Assembly: GCA_013399015.1 (NCBI GenBank)
Contig: VWZX01010273.1
Coordinates: forward strand, 6,847,950 to 6,911,949
DNA length: 64,000 bases
From: Galbula dea
Lineage: Eukaryota > Chordata > Aves > Piciformes > Galbulidae
Direction: 5' to 3'
Both the position numbers and the translations under genes were made by a program. The notes below the pieces were generated by a model. The model was not told the DNA's origin, ran no database searches, and saw nothing but the letters and a program-made list of their open reading frames with translations. Numbering within the stretch: position 1 is the first letter of the stretch; each line of letters starts with the position of its first letter. This document shows, piece after piece, positions 41,189-52,770 of the stretch.

Positions 41189-42054
41189 GAGGCTGGAGAA
41201 ATGGGCCAACAGAATGCTCAAGTAGCTGAAGAAATGGGCCAACAGGATCCCAAAGTAGCTGAAGAAATGGGCCAACAGGATCCCCAAGTAGTTTGAAAAG
41301 GAGAAGTGCAAAGCCCTGCACTTGGAGAGGAATAACTCCACCCACCAGTGAGAGCTGGGCTCACCCTGCTCACTTCTGCTTTGCAGAAGATATCCTGGAG
41401 ATCCTGGCAGAGAGCAAGCTGATGATGACCCAGCCTTGTACTCTTGTGGTGGGAAAAAAAATCTAACAGTAACTTGGGTTGCATTAGGCAAAGTACTGCC
41501 AGCAGGTCAAGGGAGGTGATCCTTCCCCTCTGCCCAGCACTGGTGAGGCCACACCGGGTGTGCTGGATCCAGTTCTGGCCTCCCTAGTACCAGAGAGAGA
41601 GAGTTGAACAACTGGAGTGAGACCAACCCATAAGGACAAGTAAGAGACTGGAGCATCTCTCTAGAAGAAAGGCTGAGAGAGCTGGGACTGTTTAGCCTAG
41701 AGAGGAGAAGGTTCAGGGAAGATCTTACCAATCCATACAAACACCCCAAAGGAAGGTGCAAAGACAGAGCCAGGCTCTTTTCAGTGCTGCCCAGTGACAG
41801 GACCAGAGGCAGTGGGAATGAACTGAAAGACAGAAGGTTCTGTCTGAACATCAGGAAGCACTTTTACAGTGTGAGGGTGGCCAAGCACTGGCACAAGTTG
41901 CTCAAGGAGGTTGTGGAGTCTCCAGACTTGGAGATACTCAAAAGCCACCTGGATATGTTCCAGCTAACTGGCTCTAGATGGCCCTGCTCAAGCAGGGCAG
42001 TTAGACAAGATGACCTCCAGAGGTGCCTTCCAACTTGAACCATTCTGTGATTCT
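41189..42054 (+). mobile_element. CR1 LINE 3' portion, about 870 bp, with internal triplication
   Basis: The sequence runs from a GAAATGGGCCAACAGGATCC block and GTGCAAAGCCCTGCACTTGG, through CAGCACTGGTGAGGCCACAC and TCCAGTTCTGGCCTCCC, AGGAGAAGGTTCAGGGAAGA and GGTGGCCAAGCACTGGCACA, to GACCTCCAGAGGTGCCTTCC and the terminal ATTCTGTGATTCTT. This covers the C-terminal end of CR1 ORF2 and the 3' UTR. Frames are broken by indels, so no complete ORF2 remains. It is antisense to NELL1. The tail motif differs from that at 7739. Confidence 0.95.
41192..41290 (+). repeat. 33-bp tandem triplication inside the CR1
   Basis: Three adjacent 33-bp units (41192-41224, 41225-41257, 41258-41290) share GAAATGGGCCAACAG. 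Units 2 and 3 differ at a single position, and unit 1 differs from them at about four. The unit is a multiple of three, so it would be in frame (11 codons) if it arose while the element was coding. Confidence 0.95.
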
Positions 42055-44453
42055 TGGAAACACCTAGTCACTAATTATCACTGTAAATTAATCTAGGTAG
42101 TGTTTGTGGGCAGGACTCCAGCTGGAAATGGCTGTTCATCAGCAACATCTGTGTTTATGGCTAAGAGGATGTGCACCAGAAATACATTTTTAGAAAGGAT
42201 TACTTTTCAGAAATAAAAAATAATCTGCTGCCAGCCTGTTAAAGACAATCCTGACCTATCTGGATGCAGAAGTACTCTTATCATTATTTTTGTTAGATGA
42301 AGCAAATATAAGAGTTAACAGCCTTTTCAGCTTGGATCAGTATGTATGCAAAGAATAAAATGTCTATCTTCAAATAAAAATTGAAATGTGAAACTTCATC
42401 TGTTAGACATCACCCCACATACAAATGCATCCTCCTTTACAGACACAAGACCTACTCTCCAAGACTCTTAAGTCATCTTTATCAACACTAATAAATTGAC
42501 AGCACCTGTGTACCCTCCATTTGTATTCCTTCATGGACCAACAGCTTTGGAAACTTGATGTCTGGTTTTCAAGTTTGGAAAATGAAACCATATTAAAGTT
42601 TTTGTAGCCCTCCCCTTAGCACAAAGCCCTTCCTTTACTCCTACAACATCTTGTCCACCAGCAGGCCCACGCTACAGTGGCTACAATGTACTACAGCCAC
42701 AGATAGACTCATCACAATTCATCCTTTATCTGATGAGCATTCCTAATTGAGGCAGTAAATAAGTAGGTGTTTTGCTTACAGCTTTAAGAGGTCACACTCA
42801 GGACGCACACATGAACCTCCTGTCTGGAGACACATCACCATATAGAAGCAGAAGAAGGAACCCACTTAAAAACTCTCCACAGTCAGAATGACAAGCTTTG
42901 CCAGTGAGGTTTAATGTCTTCTTGAAAGACTGCTGTGGAAATGCCTTTTTTTGAGAAGGGCTTGAGGCATGGACCCATTTTTTTCCATGGTATCATATTG
43001 ACAGATGCTGTTCCAAGTATTTCTCTATACTCTCCATTAAGATGTAAAACAGACAAACTGCCATGCCACTGCAATTAGCATTGTCATATCAATTTCTTTT
43101 AACAGTAAGTAAAATGCAAAAGCTCTGTTCATTATTGTTGTAGCCATTTCTAATATGCTATTTGATGGTCAGTATTTGCTTTTCCTCTTTGTGAAAGTAT
43201 TATCATACTCATAATGAACACAAAGCTCTTACTTAAAGCTCAGAGAATTCCAGAGACACAATTCAGATCACTTTCTCTGGTTTCACTTAAATCTGAAAAC
43301 CCTCCTGTTCTCATCTTGTTTCCTATAGGCACTTTCCCAAACAAGCATTCTATCCCATATTATAAATAACAGGCACCTTACTCTGTCTTCAAGGCAATGA
43401 CCTTGCCCCTGTATTTGGATATACAATGCTAAGCACTCCTCCACAGCTAAACTCTAACAGCAGCAAAGTAATTCTGCATAACAAGCTGCTTTCACAACAT
43501 CTGCAACCAGTCATTGTCCATTTCCATTAGTGAAGATAAAATTGCTACTCTGTAAGCCCTGCTACAAGCACAACAATAACCAGATCATTGCAATCTTTCC
43601 CCAGCATTTTTCATAATTGTTGTAGCATACTGATCTGTCAGTAACATTGGTGAGCCTCCCCTTTATTATGCTGTCCTCTCTAAAATTCAACAAGATGTAA
43701 AACCCAAAACACTTGAAAATTACATGTGAGAGCAAATGTGTTTAAAATAGCTGTGCCTTTCTGAAGTGATAAATCATGTTGAAAGCACACACACAACCAA
43801 CATCTCAGAAGAGCAGTGGGCTTTGCAGAATCATCTACAGCTACTCTCTCCTTCTTCTAAAGCTAGCCTGGACAACAACTGGTTTCTGTCACACTTACAC
43901 ACCATGTAGCACTGCTACATTCACTCACACACAGCTCTATGTTCCTATCTAACAGAGCCTCCATTCACCAGTGCTCCCAAATGCTGACTGTAGCTAAGTG
44001 TTACGAAGTTGCCAAGACAGACCCCAGCCCACTTCAATACCTAGTCATTTACCCCAGTTATGAGCAGGGCTACATATAGTTTAAATAACACTAGGGGATA
44101 TCTAGAGTAACTCAAAACAACACAAGTCAGGTTGCTTCAAATTTTAGCAACTTGGCTGAAATCAGTAACTAGCTCAAGGTGCTGCTGCCTTTTCCTGAAG
44201 CTCATCAAAGTGGAGATGAAAGAGAACACATCCCTCCAAGTCATTTTCTTCAACGTTTTTATTACCTGCAAGGTAATTCCTGCCTTGTTTTCCTATTTGT
44301 GGTTTTCACTGACCTTCAAGGTCACCTTTTCAAGACAACAGATGTCATATTTGGATGAAGGAAGCCTAAAGAAATGCTCTAACCCATCCTTGTCACTACT
44401 GAACACCACACAGACATTTAAAAGCAGGAGAGGTTTCTACAGCTAAAACTTAC

Positions 44454-44527
44454 TCGACATTCCCTGCAGCCCTTGGTTAATACTCGTTGACCTTCTGCTA
44501 GCACTTTGCCTCCATAGATACACTTGG
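44454..44527 (-). CDS. NELL1: NELL1 internal exon, first half of VWC module 2
   Basis: A 74-bp exon with acceptor TTTCTTTACAG and donor GTAAGT. Its first two bases complete an Ala codon (human has Pro). It then reads KCIYGGKVLAEGQRVLTKGC followed by RECR, ending on a whole codon. This matches human KCIYGGKVLAEGQRILTKSC RECR with very few substitutions. It opens the second von Willebrand C-like module, which in NELL1 is shorter and carries fewer cysteines than the first. It lies between introns of 3115 and 5350 bp. Confidence 0.97.
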
Positions 44528-47500
44528 CTGTAAAGAAAGAGGAGAAGGGGAGAGATTCAAAATAAGTTAATTAAATCAGTCTTTAAGTAATAAATAAATG
44601 CTAGGCATAACACAAAAGTAACACCAGCATTCACATACACTGAAAAAATAAGAATACAATAAAACCAGAATTAATTTTGCTTTTATCAGAAGGCAGTATT
44701 ATATATGTATTTACAAAGTAGCTAACAATAAATTCATTTTAAGAGGAAGCAGCATCTACATTCAAACTAAAGCAAAGGAATAAGAACATAAGACTTTATG
44801 TACTGGACTAAATTCATTAGCATTCAATAGAAAATATTTTCATTACTGATTACTGACATCCTGTAGATTAGCTACATTATTTGTATTACACTAGAGGTCT
44901 TCATGACTCACTACAAGAATTGGAGACATTTATTAGCACAGTGCTCATCAAGAGAATAACATAAGCTCAAAATTCAATTAAAACATCACATTTTTTTTTG
45001 TGGTCACAAAGGTGAACTCTTCAACTTGCTGCAGCACTGCAAAAATGAGTTAGATGCAGCAAATGACTGTACTGATTTCAACAAACTGTAAATATTCCAG
45101 ATTATTCTTAAAGCACACATGAAATCAGGAGATTTCCCAGGAAACTGAAAGCCCTTCCTAAAAACAATCCTTAAGCTCTGATCCTTCTGCCAAAGACAAC
45201 CAGCTCCAGAACCACACCAACAGACTAGAACGTGTGAGCACTCCTCATTCATTTCAAGGCAAAGGCAACTGGCTTAGTTTGGGACCACTGCCACCAAGAA
45301 GAAGGTGGTAACCTTCAGCAGGGTCACAGTAGCATACAGCTTGGTCAAGTTTTACCATAACTATCACAGTCCTCTTGGAACTAGATGTCTAAAATTCAAT
45401 CACTTGTTGTTATGGTGTTTTAGCTTTCTGCCTCACCAGTAACAGTCTGACCTATGACACTGAAAGGAGAGATAAAAGGTAAGAATTCTATGCTGCAATT
45501 GAAAAAGCTTTAGAAGTTTCCTGAGTGCACATGCACAGTGAAAGTGGAAGTGTTCAAAGCACTCTGTTCTCAAAAAAAAGTCACAGACTGTCTAGAAACT
45601 GTTTCACCTCAGTTTCTATCCTGATTACCAAGCTAATCCAAGACTCCAGTAGGATTATTCCACAGCAGTAACTGTCAATAGCCAAATTGTTTCCCCATAA
45701 CTTAATAAAAAAAGGACTGCTAGATCAATCTTTGTAAGCTTTCAGACAAAAATTTGCTTCTAAGGATTTTCTGTTTAAACTTGCACTCTTGAAAATGCTC
45801 ATTTCTTAAAAATAAAATGAAGAAATGCACACAAGGTTTTCAGAAGGACTCAGTTTTCATCATCAACAATGCATTTTAAAAACAGGCTTCATCCTTTTAG
45901 TATCCTACTTTTCTTCTTCTTTCTAAAGCTGCCCTAGTTTTTATGCCTGAGTTGTTGTGATCTCACTTATGAAGAAAACTTCAGCTCAGGAAGCTCTGTT
46001 TAAATTAGGGATCCCAGTAACTATTCTTGGGAGAATATGAATTAGAGAAATTTCCTTTTCCTTTCTGTCTGCTCTCCTGACATGACTGCTTTTAAGAAAA
46101 GAATGGACACACCAGAAAACAAGTTAATGCACAACTCAAAAAAATCCTGAGATTTTAAACAAAATTACAGCCTTTTGTCAAATATTAGTTGAAGGCTAAC
46201 AGAAGATGGCAGAGATCAAAACAGAACCACCTCAGTTTTAAACCCCTTGACATATCAGACATTAGAGCTACTTTGTTCCTTAACCCTCAGCTAAGACAGG
46301 AAGCTCTTCAATAATCCAGCCATTCAATAATCCCTAGAGACAGCAAATTACAACTGATGATTCTATCAGAGCTAAATAGGAAAAGGAGGGAGAAATTAGC
46401 ACCTGCAGTGCAGCTCTTTGGAAAGCCTCAGCAATTACTACTATCTCCCCAGAAGTGACTGACTGTGGCCCTAGCACATCATTCTGTCAAGGAGCTGGCA
46501 TTTACAATCAATTTCAATCAGCTTCCATACATCTCTTCCCACCAACTGACATGCTGATTTCTTGTCAGAATAACTAGTCAAGTTTGTGCCAATCACTGAC
46601 AAAAGGCAAGTTTCATTGTTCATCTTTCCATTACAAAGAACAGGAGCAGAGTTTACTCATTGGGAGATAACGTTGAATCTACAATGCTCTGCCTTGCAGT
46701 TCCTTTGTGCCAGATTTTGAGCATTGTGCATACCTGCATGTCAGCAAAGGAGTGTCAAAAGAAACATCCAGCTCCATGAAAGAACTTTCTAGACTCTCAA
46801 CATAACCAATAAAAATATTGTGAGGCAAAAAAATACAGGCCAGCATGACCACTTGACCACCCAAGTACTCTGGTCAGAAGCATCTTTTAGTAAGCAGAAT
46901 ACTTGTGCCAACACAGAGCTGAGAGAAATGAGGTGACATGAGTAAACAAGAGCAAAATCACAACTAAACGACATTTGTGCTTGAGACTCAAGATTTCTAT
47001 GACTGAAGAAGGGTAACAGAATGCTAAAAAAAAGGTTATTTTCCTATTAAATCTTAAAATAATTCAATATCCTTGTCTTAGTGAATTACTGAAAAACTCA
47101 TGTGACTCATGCAAAATTTACTAGTCTCAAAGAATAGGGGGGGGGAAGGAAGATAATTTGTGCTTCTAAGGTAAGACTTGCATCAGTATTTGGTTAAAAT
47201 TTCTGTCTATAAATTGTCTTTTTGTCTTGTACAACAAATACTCAGTACTCCTTCCAGGAACCTTCCATCCCAAAATAAAAGATATGCAAAAAAACAACCG
47301 TTCAGGTTACTAAATCACTACAAAAATTTCAGATGATAGACTTGATGCTCCTCAACATCAACAGGAGATACAAGCAGAAGCCCAATGAGGCTTCCCAGCC
47401 CCAAACAAGTAGATGAATAATTTTACAGACAATAGGTAAAAAGAGCATCTTAGGAGTCTGTAATGCTTGTTCAGTTCTCAGCAATCATTTATTTGCTTCC

Positions 47501-47642
47501 CAAATCCTGTTTGCCACTGTGACTCACGCTCCCTGGATTACCAGGACCTATGGAAGTCATCAGAAAACACACCTGCTTTTAGAACAAGTTGAACTCTGCT
47601 TAAACAGAAGGTGAAACTAAAAGCTCTGCATGATGCACTTAC
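44528..47642 (-). other. NELL1: NELL1 intron between VWC1 and VWC2 exons
   Basis: A 3115-bp intron without a recognisable repeat apart from short mononucleotide runs, including nine G at 47137-47145. No exon, RNA gene or transposon was recognised. Confidence 0.85.
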
Positions 47643-47745
47643 CCTTGCATACTTTGCAGCACTGGTTTTCCACATGGACTGGGAGAGCATCAGGAGGACA
47701 GTCAAGGGGGGGACAGGACATCCTTCGACACTCCACAACTCCACT
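47643..47745 (-). CDS. NELL1: NELL1 internal exon, second half of VWC module 1
   Basis: A 103-bp exon with acceptor TTTTTCTTAG and donor GTAAGTGC. It reads SGVVECRRMSCPPLDCPPDA, then LPVHVENQCCKVCK, with one base (G) carried to the next exon. The CxxxxCPPLxC...QCCKVC pattern is the diagnostic second half of a VWC module and supplies six cysteines. Human NELL1 reads SGAVECRRMSCPPLNC and HIAGQCCKVCR. The Asp in PPLDC replaces the Asn I recall in human; human has NCS here, so one glycosylation sequon appears to be absent. The intron to the preceding exon is 804 bp. Confidence 0.97.
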
Positions 47746-48549
47746 CTAAGAAAAAGGGTTTTAAGACAAAATTCACCTCAGACTGTTGTAATTAGTGAGC
47801 ATTTCATACAGCACACAGGAGATCAAAAGCTAAGTAAATGAAAAGAGCATTGTGGATTGCAGACTGATCCTTCAGTTACAAGTTTAATCCTAGCCAACTA
47901 GAAACTGGAACCAAAAAGCACCTGAAGATGGACCACTCCATTTGGATGCATCCTACTGGTCTTACCCCACTTTCCCTGAGCAAAGCACTTCAGTGAAAAG
48001 CATAAGCCCATCTTCACCAGAACATAAGCACCACTTTCTGTACACTGTGCCAATCAGATTTTTAACAATCAGTTTTCCATTTTCTTGAGCAAACAAAGAC
48101 TCTCTTCAGATACTTATCAAATAATTTCAATGAGATGAGATTTACATACTAATTCTCTTCTGTTCTCAGGTTTTCAGAGTGATAAACACTGAAAAGAGAA
48201 TCTGCATGTTGTTACCATACAACATACAACTAAGCATCTATGAATAATATTAAGATAATGCTTCCTTCTTGAGAAAACAACTCCAAACCAAAACCAGACA
48301 AGGCTAGACTTTCACCCCCAAACTGTAAAGTCCTCACAGACAGAATGAAAGGTGTTGTCAAGGTAAAGCAGATTTTATTTATGAAGATTGCACATAAGCA
48401 ACACCAAATTTTTATAGATCTTGCCATTTCCCTCCCTATTGTTCATACTGCCACTAGATGCAGATGAATATCATCATTCTCAGAGTTAACATGATGTATT
48501 CAAGGATAATTTTCATGTTTTAATTAGGTCCTACTCCTTAAGCTCTTAC
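47746..48549 (-). other. NELL1: NELL1 intron splitting VWC module 1
   Basis: An 804-bp intron with donor GTAAGAG at 48549 and acceptor TTCTTAG at 47746. No repeat or other feature was recognised inside it. Confidence 0.88.
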
Positions 48550-48684
48550 TTTGCACGTGCAATTCCTGCAGTGATCATCTTCAACCCATGAGTCTTTGTC
48601 TCTATAGATCAATCCATTTACTTGACAAGTCTTCTCACAATGGCAGTCTTCCAGTTGACTCAGTCTTGTTTCTGCATAATTTAG
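48550..48684 (-). CDS. NELL1: NELL1 internal exon, end of coiled coil and first half of VWC module 1
   Basis: A 135-bp exon (45 codons, phase 0 at both ends) with acceptor ATTTATAG and donor GTAAGAG. It reads LNYAETRLSQLEDCHCEKTC, then QVNGLIYRDKDSWVEDDHCR, then NCTCK. The first dozen residues finish the coiled coil. CxC followed by the GLIYRDxDSW pattern is the opening of a von Willebrand C/chordin-like module, the BMP-antagonist type of fold. Six cysteines are present. NCT is an N-glycosylation sequon that is conserved with human. A symmetric phase-0 exon could in principle be skipped without a frameshift, but that would remove half of the VWC module. Confidence 0.97.
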
Positions 48685-48987
48685 CTATAAATGAAAGTAA
48701 CTTGATGAGATTTCTGCAATTCAAACACATGGTTTAAAAAGGCAAATGTGAGGAAGCAGAATACTTAGTTTTAGCTGAACCAAGTTCAACTACAACCTTT
48801 GTTACAACCCAACCAGGATGTCTCAGCTATAAACTAACCACCTCCTTGGACACTGATGGAGCTATCCATGCTAAGTCACAACAACCTGTTGCTCATGCAG
48901 CTGTCTCTTGTGTTGTAACAAATGCCACTAAGGCCCCCCAGGAATGTCTAGGCACTACCAAAAGCACACAAACTACAATTGTTTGCT

Positions 48988-49049
48988 GGAGGGGGGGGTG
49001 GTTTTTGTTTGGGTTTGGGGGGTTTTTTTGTTGGTTTGCTTTTGTTTTA
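48988..49049 (+). repeat. G-run and G/T tract with G-quadruplex potential
   Basis: Plus strand: a run of about eight G, then TGG, GTTTGGG, TTTGGGGGG and a T/G-rich tail. The G-rich strand is the NELL1 template strand, and the tract ends about 300 bp upstream (transcript sense) of the acceptor at 48684. Confidence 0.85.
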
Positions 49050-51740
49050 AATAAAAGTAAGTTATTGATTCCTCAGTAATCTGATTCTAAGTCAAAAAGC
49101 ATGAAGGCTGGAAGACTGACTTTTCCTAATCATCCCTATCTCATTATTGTTAAGCATCAGCCAGACTAATACTCTCTCAGTTTTAGAAAGGTCTTAACTT
49201 CATAACAACAAGTTAGATTTAGAGGGAAAGAAAGCATCTTAATCTAGTGTAGCACAAAATATTCCCTGACTATGATGACTGGAGAAAAGCCATGCTCCTG
49301 GAATAAACCCTGGGCTCTTAACACTCCCTGCTGTTCCCATTACCTCCTCAATTCCAACTACTCAAATGTGGATCAAGAAGTTCAAACTGATGCATCTTTT
49401 CCAAGCATTACACCTGTTCAGTAGCAATTGCTATGTTTATTAATAAGCCTCCATGCAATAAGTGGGGACAATGCTCATTCATGTAGCAGCAGCAAAGGAC
49501 AAGGTTGGTTGAACCACCCTCCCCTAAGGCATATCACAAGACCTCCCCCCTTCATACAAGGTACCATTTGACATCCTCCAGAGAGGAACAAACACATCTA
49601 TGCACATCTTGTACCCAGGGACACTCTCTCTAACCCCTAGGAGCACTCAAAATGACTCTCATTTAGTAATACTACAACTAAATACCAATTCAGCTTTAAC
49701 ATTTAGAATTAAGTATGTGCATCCTTCAGGCCCCAGAGCTGCCACTGCTCTAAACATTCCCTTGCTGCCAGTTGGATAAAAGTTTTTCAAGGTCTTGAAT
49801 TTTTACATTCACCTGTCTTATGCATATAAGTCATCCCACTGAAGCCACTGCAAATAGCAATGCTACCTAAATCTGGCAGAAGACAAGATGAATGCATGCT
49901 CTGTTCTGCTATAAATATGATGCTATTACCCTGCATTATAGGTTGCTCCATCTTAAAAGCAGCAATTTTGTTTAACAAATATGCACAGTGCTACTGTCTT
50001 TTTTTACACAATGCCATACACCTGAATTTCATATATTGCCATCCTCTAAAATTCCATTCACTTAAAATGAAAGTACTCTAACATGTCCTTGTTCATTCCT
50101 GCCAGTAAAAGAGCAACTTATTTAGGGGGAAGAGAAAGAAAATAAATATTAAGCCAATTTCTGTGATTTATTTTTTTCATCTGCAGTCTTTATGAGAGAA
50201 AGCCCTGAATAAAAGCTCTTTATTTCTTAAGTTGTTATTCTGGCATAATAGGGGATTGATATCTCCCCCAGACTCAGCATGAGCTAGTGACTTCAAAACT
50301 GCTTTTCATGTTTTAGAGGCAGAACTGTCTTCTTACTGAGCTGCTTGTTTTCAGCAGAAACTTTTTCAGCTTTCACTATATTAGCCATTTTCTCAGGATA
50401 TAAAATCTATTCCATGCCCTCAAAGAGGTGTTCAATTTGTCTTACACCACTACTTTACCTATCTTGGTGGGGGATTTTTTAATTAATATTCCTATATAAA
50501 TGGGCTACACAAATTTTAGCAAGGAAAGACTTTAGGCATACCCAGACTTGGAAGTGGTACTTGATATTGTGCTTTGTCTGTGCTAGAAAATATTGCCTAG
50601 AAGAAGAAGGAAGCTCTAAGAGAACAAATATTTTTCTTTTATTAACTTTTTCTGTCATTTGCATACTAGCTCATATAACAAGCACATCAGAATACAAAGC
50701 ACACCCTAGTGTGGATCTATATTTTACCAAGAAGAAATTACAATCCACTCAAAGAAATGCAGAAGCAGCCCAGATTGATTTCAGCAGATCTCTAAAGTAG
50801 CTAGTGGCTGTTGGGGCTAGGACTGAAAAGGCAGATACAGATCCAATGCTTCCCTCAAATCCCTCCATTTCTAACTTGCATTTGTCTACCAAATTAACCT
50901 CCTTTCCTGCTGCATGCATTTTTCCTGGACAACAGTACTCCTGTAACAACTGCAACAAAACAGTCAGTGCACTGCACTAACAGGAAAGGAACTCACAGTG
51001 AAAGATTACCCCAGCACCACTTTATAGAAGCACAGAGTCTCTGCAGTACAAATACTGTCTAATTTGCTTCCCCTCCTAAAGTACTGGCAAGCAAAAATAT
51101 AATTAACAGCAGAGAAAGCAAGTTACTCAGTACAGTGCATAATTGGAACTTGCTCATACCACCAGCAGGGCTCAAAATAATTGCCTCTCTCACAGTGCAA
51201 GCAGCAAACTGAACTAAAAGCTTCACATTTTGCATTCCAAGTCAGCCTGTCCAAAGCATGTCAGCTGAGGAAGTGGATTGTCAGTAGAATGCACACACTC
51301 TCCAAGAAGCAAAAGTTCCCCCTTTCCTATTAGGAAGGCAAAGAACACCCAAAGGCAGCCCAGTTAACGGTGGAATGTTCTTATGCTAGCAGGGCTACTA
51401 TGCAAATCTTAGTTCTGAAATTCCTCTTCAGTAGCTACATTGAGATTAAAGGTATCTACAGGTTGGTTATAGTTATAGAAATTGTCAGATGAGACAATTA
51501 ATTGCCTTTTACCACAGACCAGATGGCTCACTACCATCAACCTCAAAAAGTATTCCCTTTAAAACATACCAAGGGCTCAGTCACCTCTAAAACACAGCTT
51601 CCTACCCCAAAACTTCACCAGTCATGTCAGCTTTGGCTAACACAGAGGTTGACTGTGCACTGTGGGAGCAGAGCCTAAAGAAAATTTCCAAATTCTCAAA
51701 CAAACAAATGTCAGCTTCCCATTGATCCTAATCACAGTCC

Positions 51741-51905
51741 AAACCAGGAGGGGAAAAGAAAAAAAAAAAAAAAAGAGGAAAGCAAACAACCAACAAGGAG
51801 GGAAAAAACCCCACAGAAAATAATAAAACCCCTAAAATTAAGCAAAAACAAAAACAAAACCCAAAACCAATTTAAAACCTCAAATAAACTAAACCCAAGC
51901 ACACA
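51741..51905 (+). repeat. Long T-poor purine/AC tract with A16
   Basis: About 165 bp nearly free of T on the plus strand: GGAGGGGAAAAG, a 16-base A run, AACAACCAACAAGGAGGG, then many AAAACCC and AAACAAAAAC units and AAACTAAACCC. The corresponding transcript strand is T/G/C-rich. Confidence 0.85.
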
Positions 51906-52342
51906 GCACTCCACCATTTTGGGCCACATTTTTACTCCCAGGAAAAAGGCAACACCAGTCCCAAAGACTTCTCAGGACTTCCCAAAGGCAAACACACATC
52001 CTCTGACAGCATCACATGGGGAGCAAATTGCTGAAGGATTTTCCTGCTTTGTTGCTGCATTTACCCCTCAGCATGTGAAGGGAAATCATGCTACAGCTTC
52101 CTACAAACAAAACCAAAATCAGGCCCTGGGCACTTTGTAACTAATAATAAGGCAGACAAAGACTGTATAAGGCTTAAGTGGTATCCATGAAGCTATTAAA
52201 TACAGATGGGTCTACTGTCAGATGGAGGGAAAAAATTTGCCCTACCATGAAAATTTAGAATAATGGTAAAAGGAATAAATAGTTGCATGTTGTATTAGCA
52301 CAGAAGGAAATGGGCAATTGAGAAAGAAGCTTAGGTACCTAC

Positions 52343-52425
52343 TTTTGCAGTCATTTTTGCCAGGAGTTCTTGCAAATCCATGATTCCTTGCACCAGACTT
52401 AGGAAATCACTGCAGGTTGGGCATG
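52343..52425 (-). CDS. NELL1: NELL1 internal exon, Cys cluster and start of coiled coil
   Basis: An 83-bp exon. Its first two bases complete a Thr codon begun in the previous exon. It then reads CPTCSDFLSLVQGIMDLQEL followed by LAKMTAK, and ends on a whole codon before donor GTAGGT, a slightly weaker donor than its neighbours. The acceptor is TTTATTGAG, with a short pyrimidine tract. The heptad-like spacing of Leu, Val, Ile and Met is the start of the coiled coil through which NELL proteins are known to form homo-oligomers. The protein sequence is practically identical to what I recall of human NELL1 (TCPTCSDFLSLVQGIMDLQE), much more so than to NELL2. Confidence 0.97.
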
Positions 52426-52697
52426 CTCAATAAAGGAAGAGTAAAAAGAAACAGAAAGGAAGAGAAAGAAAGACACAATAACCCCTGAATAACCAACAGT
52501 ATATCAAACCTGATTGATCTCAACACAAACCACACAATCTGTTTACACAGAATTTTTGCCTTCTGGAAGTCAGCACATGCAAAAGTGACAAGCCTGAAAA
52601 TATTTCTTTTAAAATGAAGATGAAATTTGTGGGGGGAAAAAAAAAAATCCAAAACAGAGAGCCTAAAATCAAAAATAGAGCTAAAATTGGTACTTAC
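52426..52697 (-). other. NELL1: Short NELL1 intron
   Basis: A 272-bp intron, by far the shortest visible in this gene. It is A-rich on the plus strand (a T-rich tract in the transcript), with a GTAAGT donor and an unusual ATTGAG acceptor. No repeat was recognised. Confidence 0.9.
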
Positions 52698-52770
52698 TGC
52701 GATTCAGGTTAGGACACTGTGTTATATAGCCATTGGGGATAAAGATGACTTTCACATCTTGAATCACACC
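52698..52770 (-). CDS. NELL1: NELL1 internal exon, C-terminal edge of the TSPN/laminin-G-like domain
   Basis: A 73-bp exon that starts in phase 0 after a CCCAAAG acceptor and reads GVIQDVKVIFIPNGYITQCP followed by NLNR, leaving one base (A) for the next codon. The donor is GTAAGT. Human NELL1 reads GIIQDGKIIFMPNGYITQCP here, so most differences are conservative. The exon closes the laminin-G-like domain; its Cys is the first of the CPxxxxTCPTC cluster that leads into the coiled coil. It is separated from the following exon by only 272 bp. The split Thr codon (A|CA) joins correctly to the exon at 52425. Confidence 0.96.

Larger units (their letters stand above)
39104..44453 (-). other. NELL1: NELL1 intron between the two VWC2 half-exons
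   Basis: A 5350-bp intron. It contains an A-rich tract (39495-39588) and a CR1 copy of about 870 bp with an internal 33-bp triplication (41189-42054), antisense to NELL1. The rest is unremarkable AT-rich sequence. Confidence 0.85.
48685..52342 (-). other. NELL1: NELL1 intron within the coiled-coil coding region
   Basis: A 3658-bp intron. It contains a G-run/GT tract (48988-49049) and a long T-poor A/C/G tract (51741-51905). No transposon was recognised in the remainder. Confidence 0.85.

Noticed and set aside
41042..41491. 149-codon minus-strand frame with repeated GSCWPISSAT-like peptide
   Set aside because: It is the antisense of a CR1 element; the peptide repeat is the translation of the 33-bp triplication, not a protein repeat under selection.
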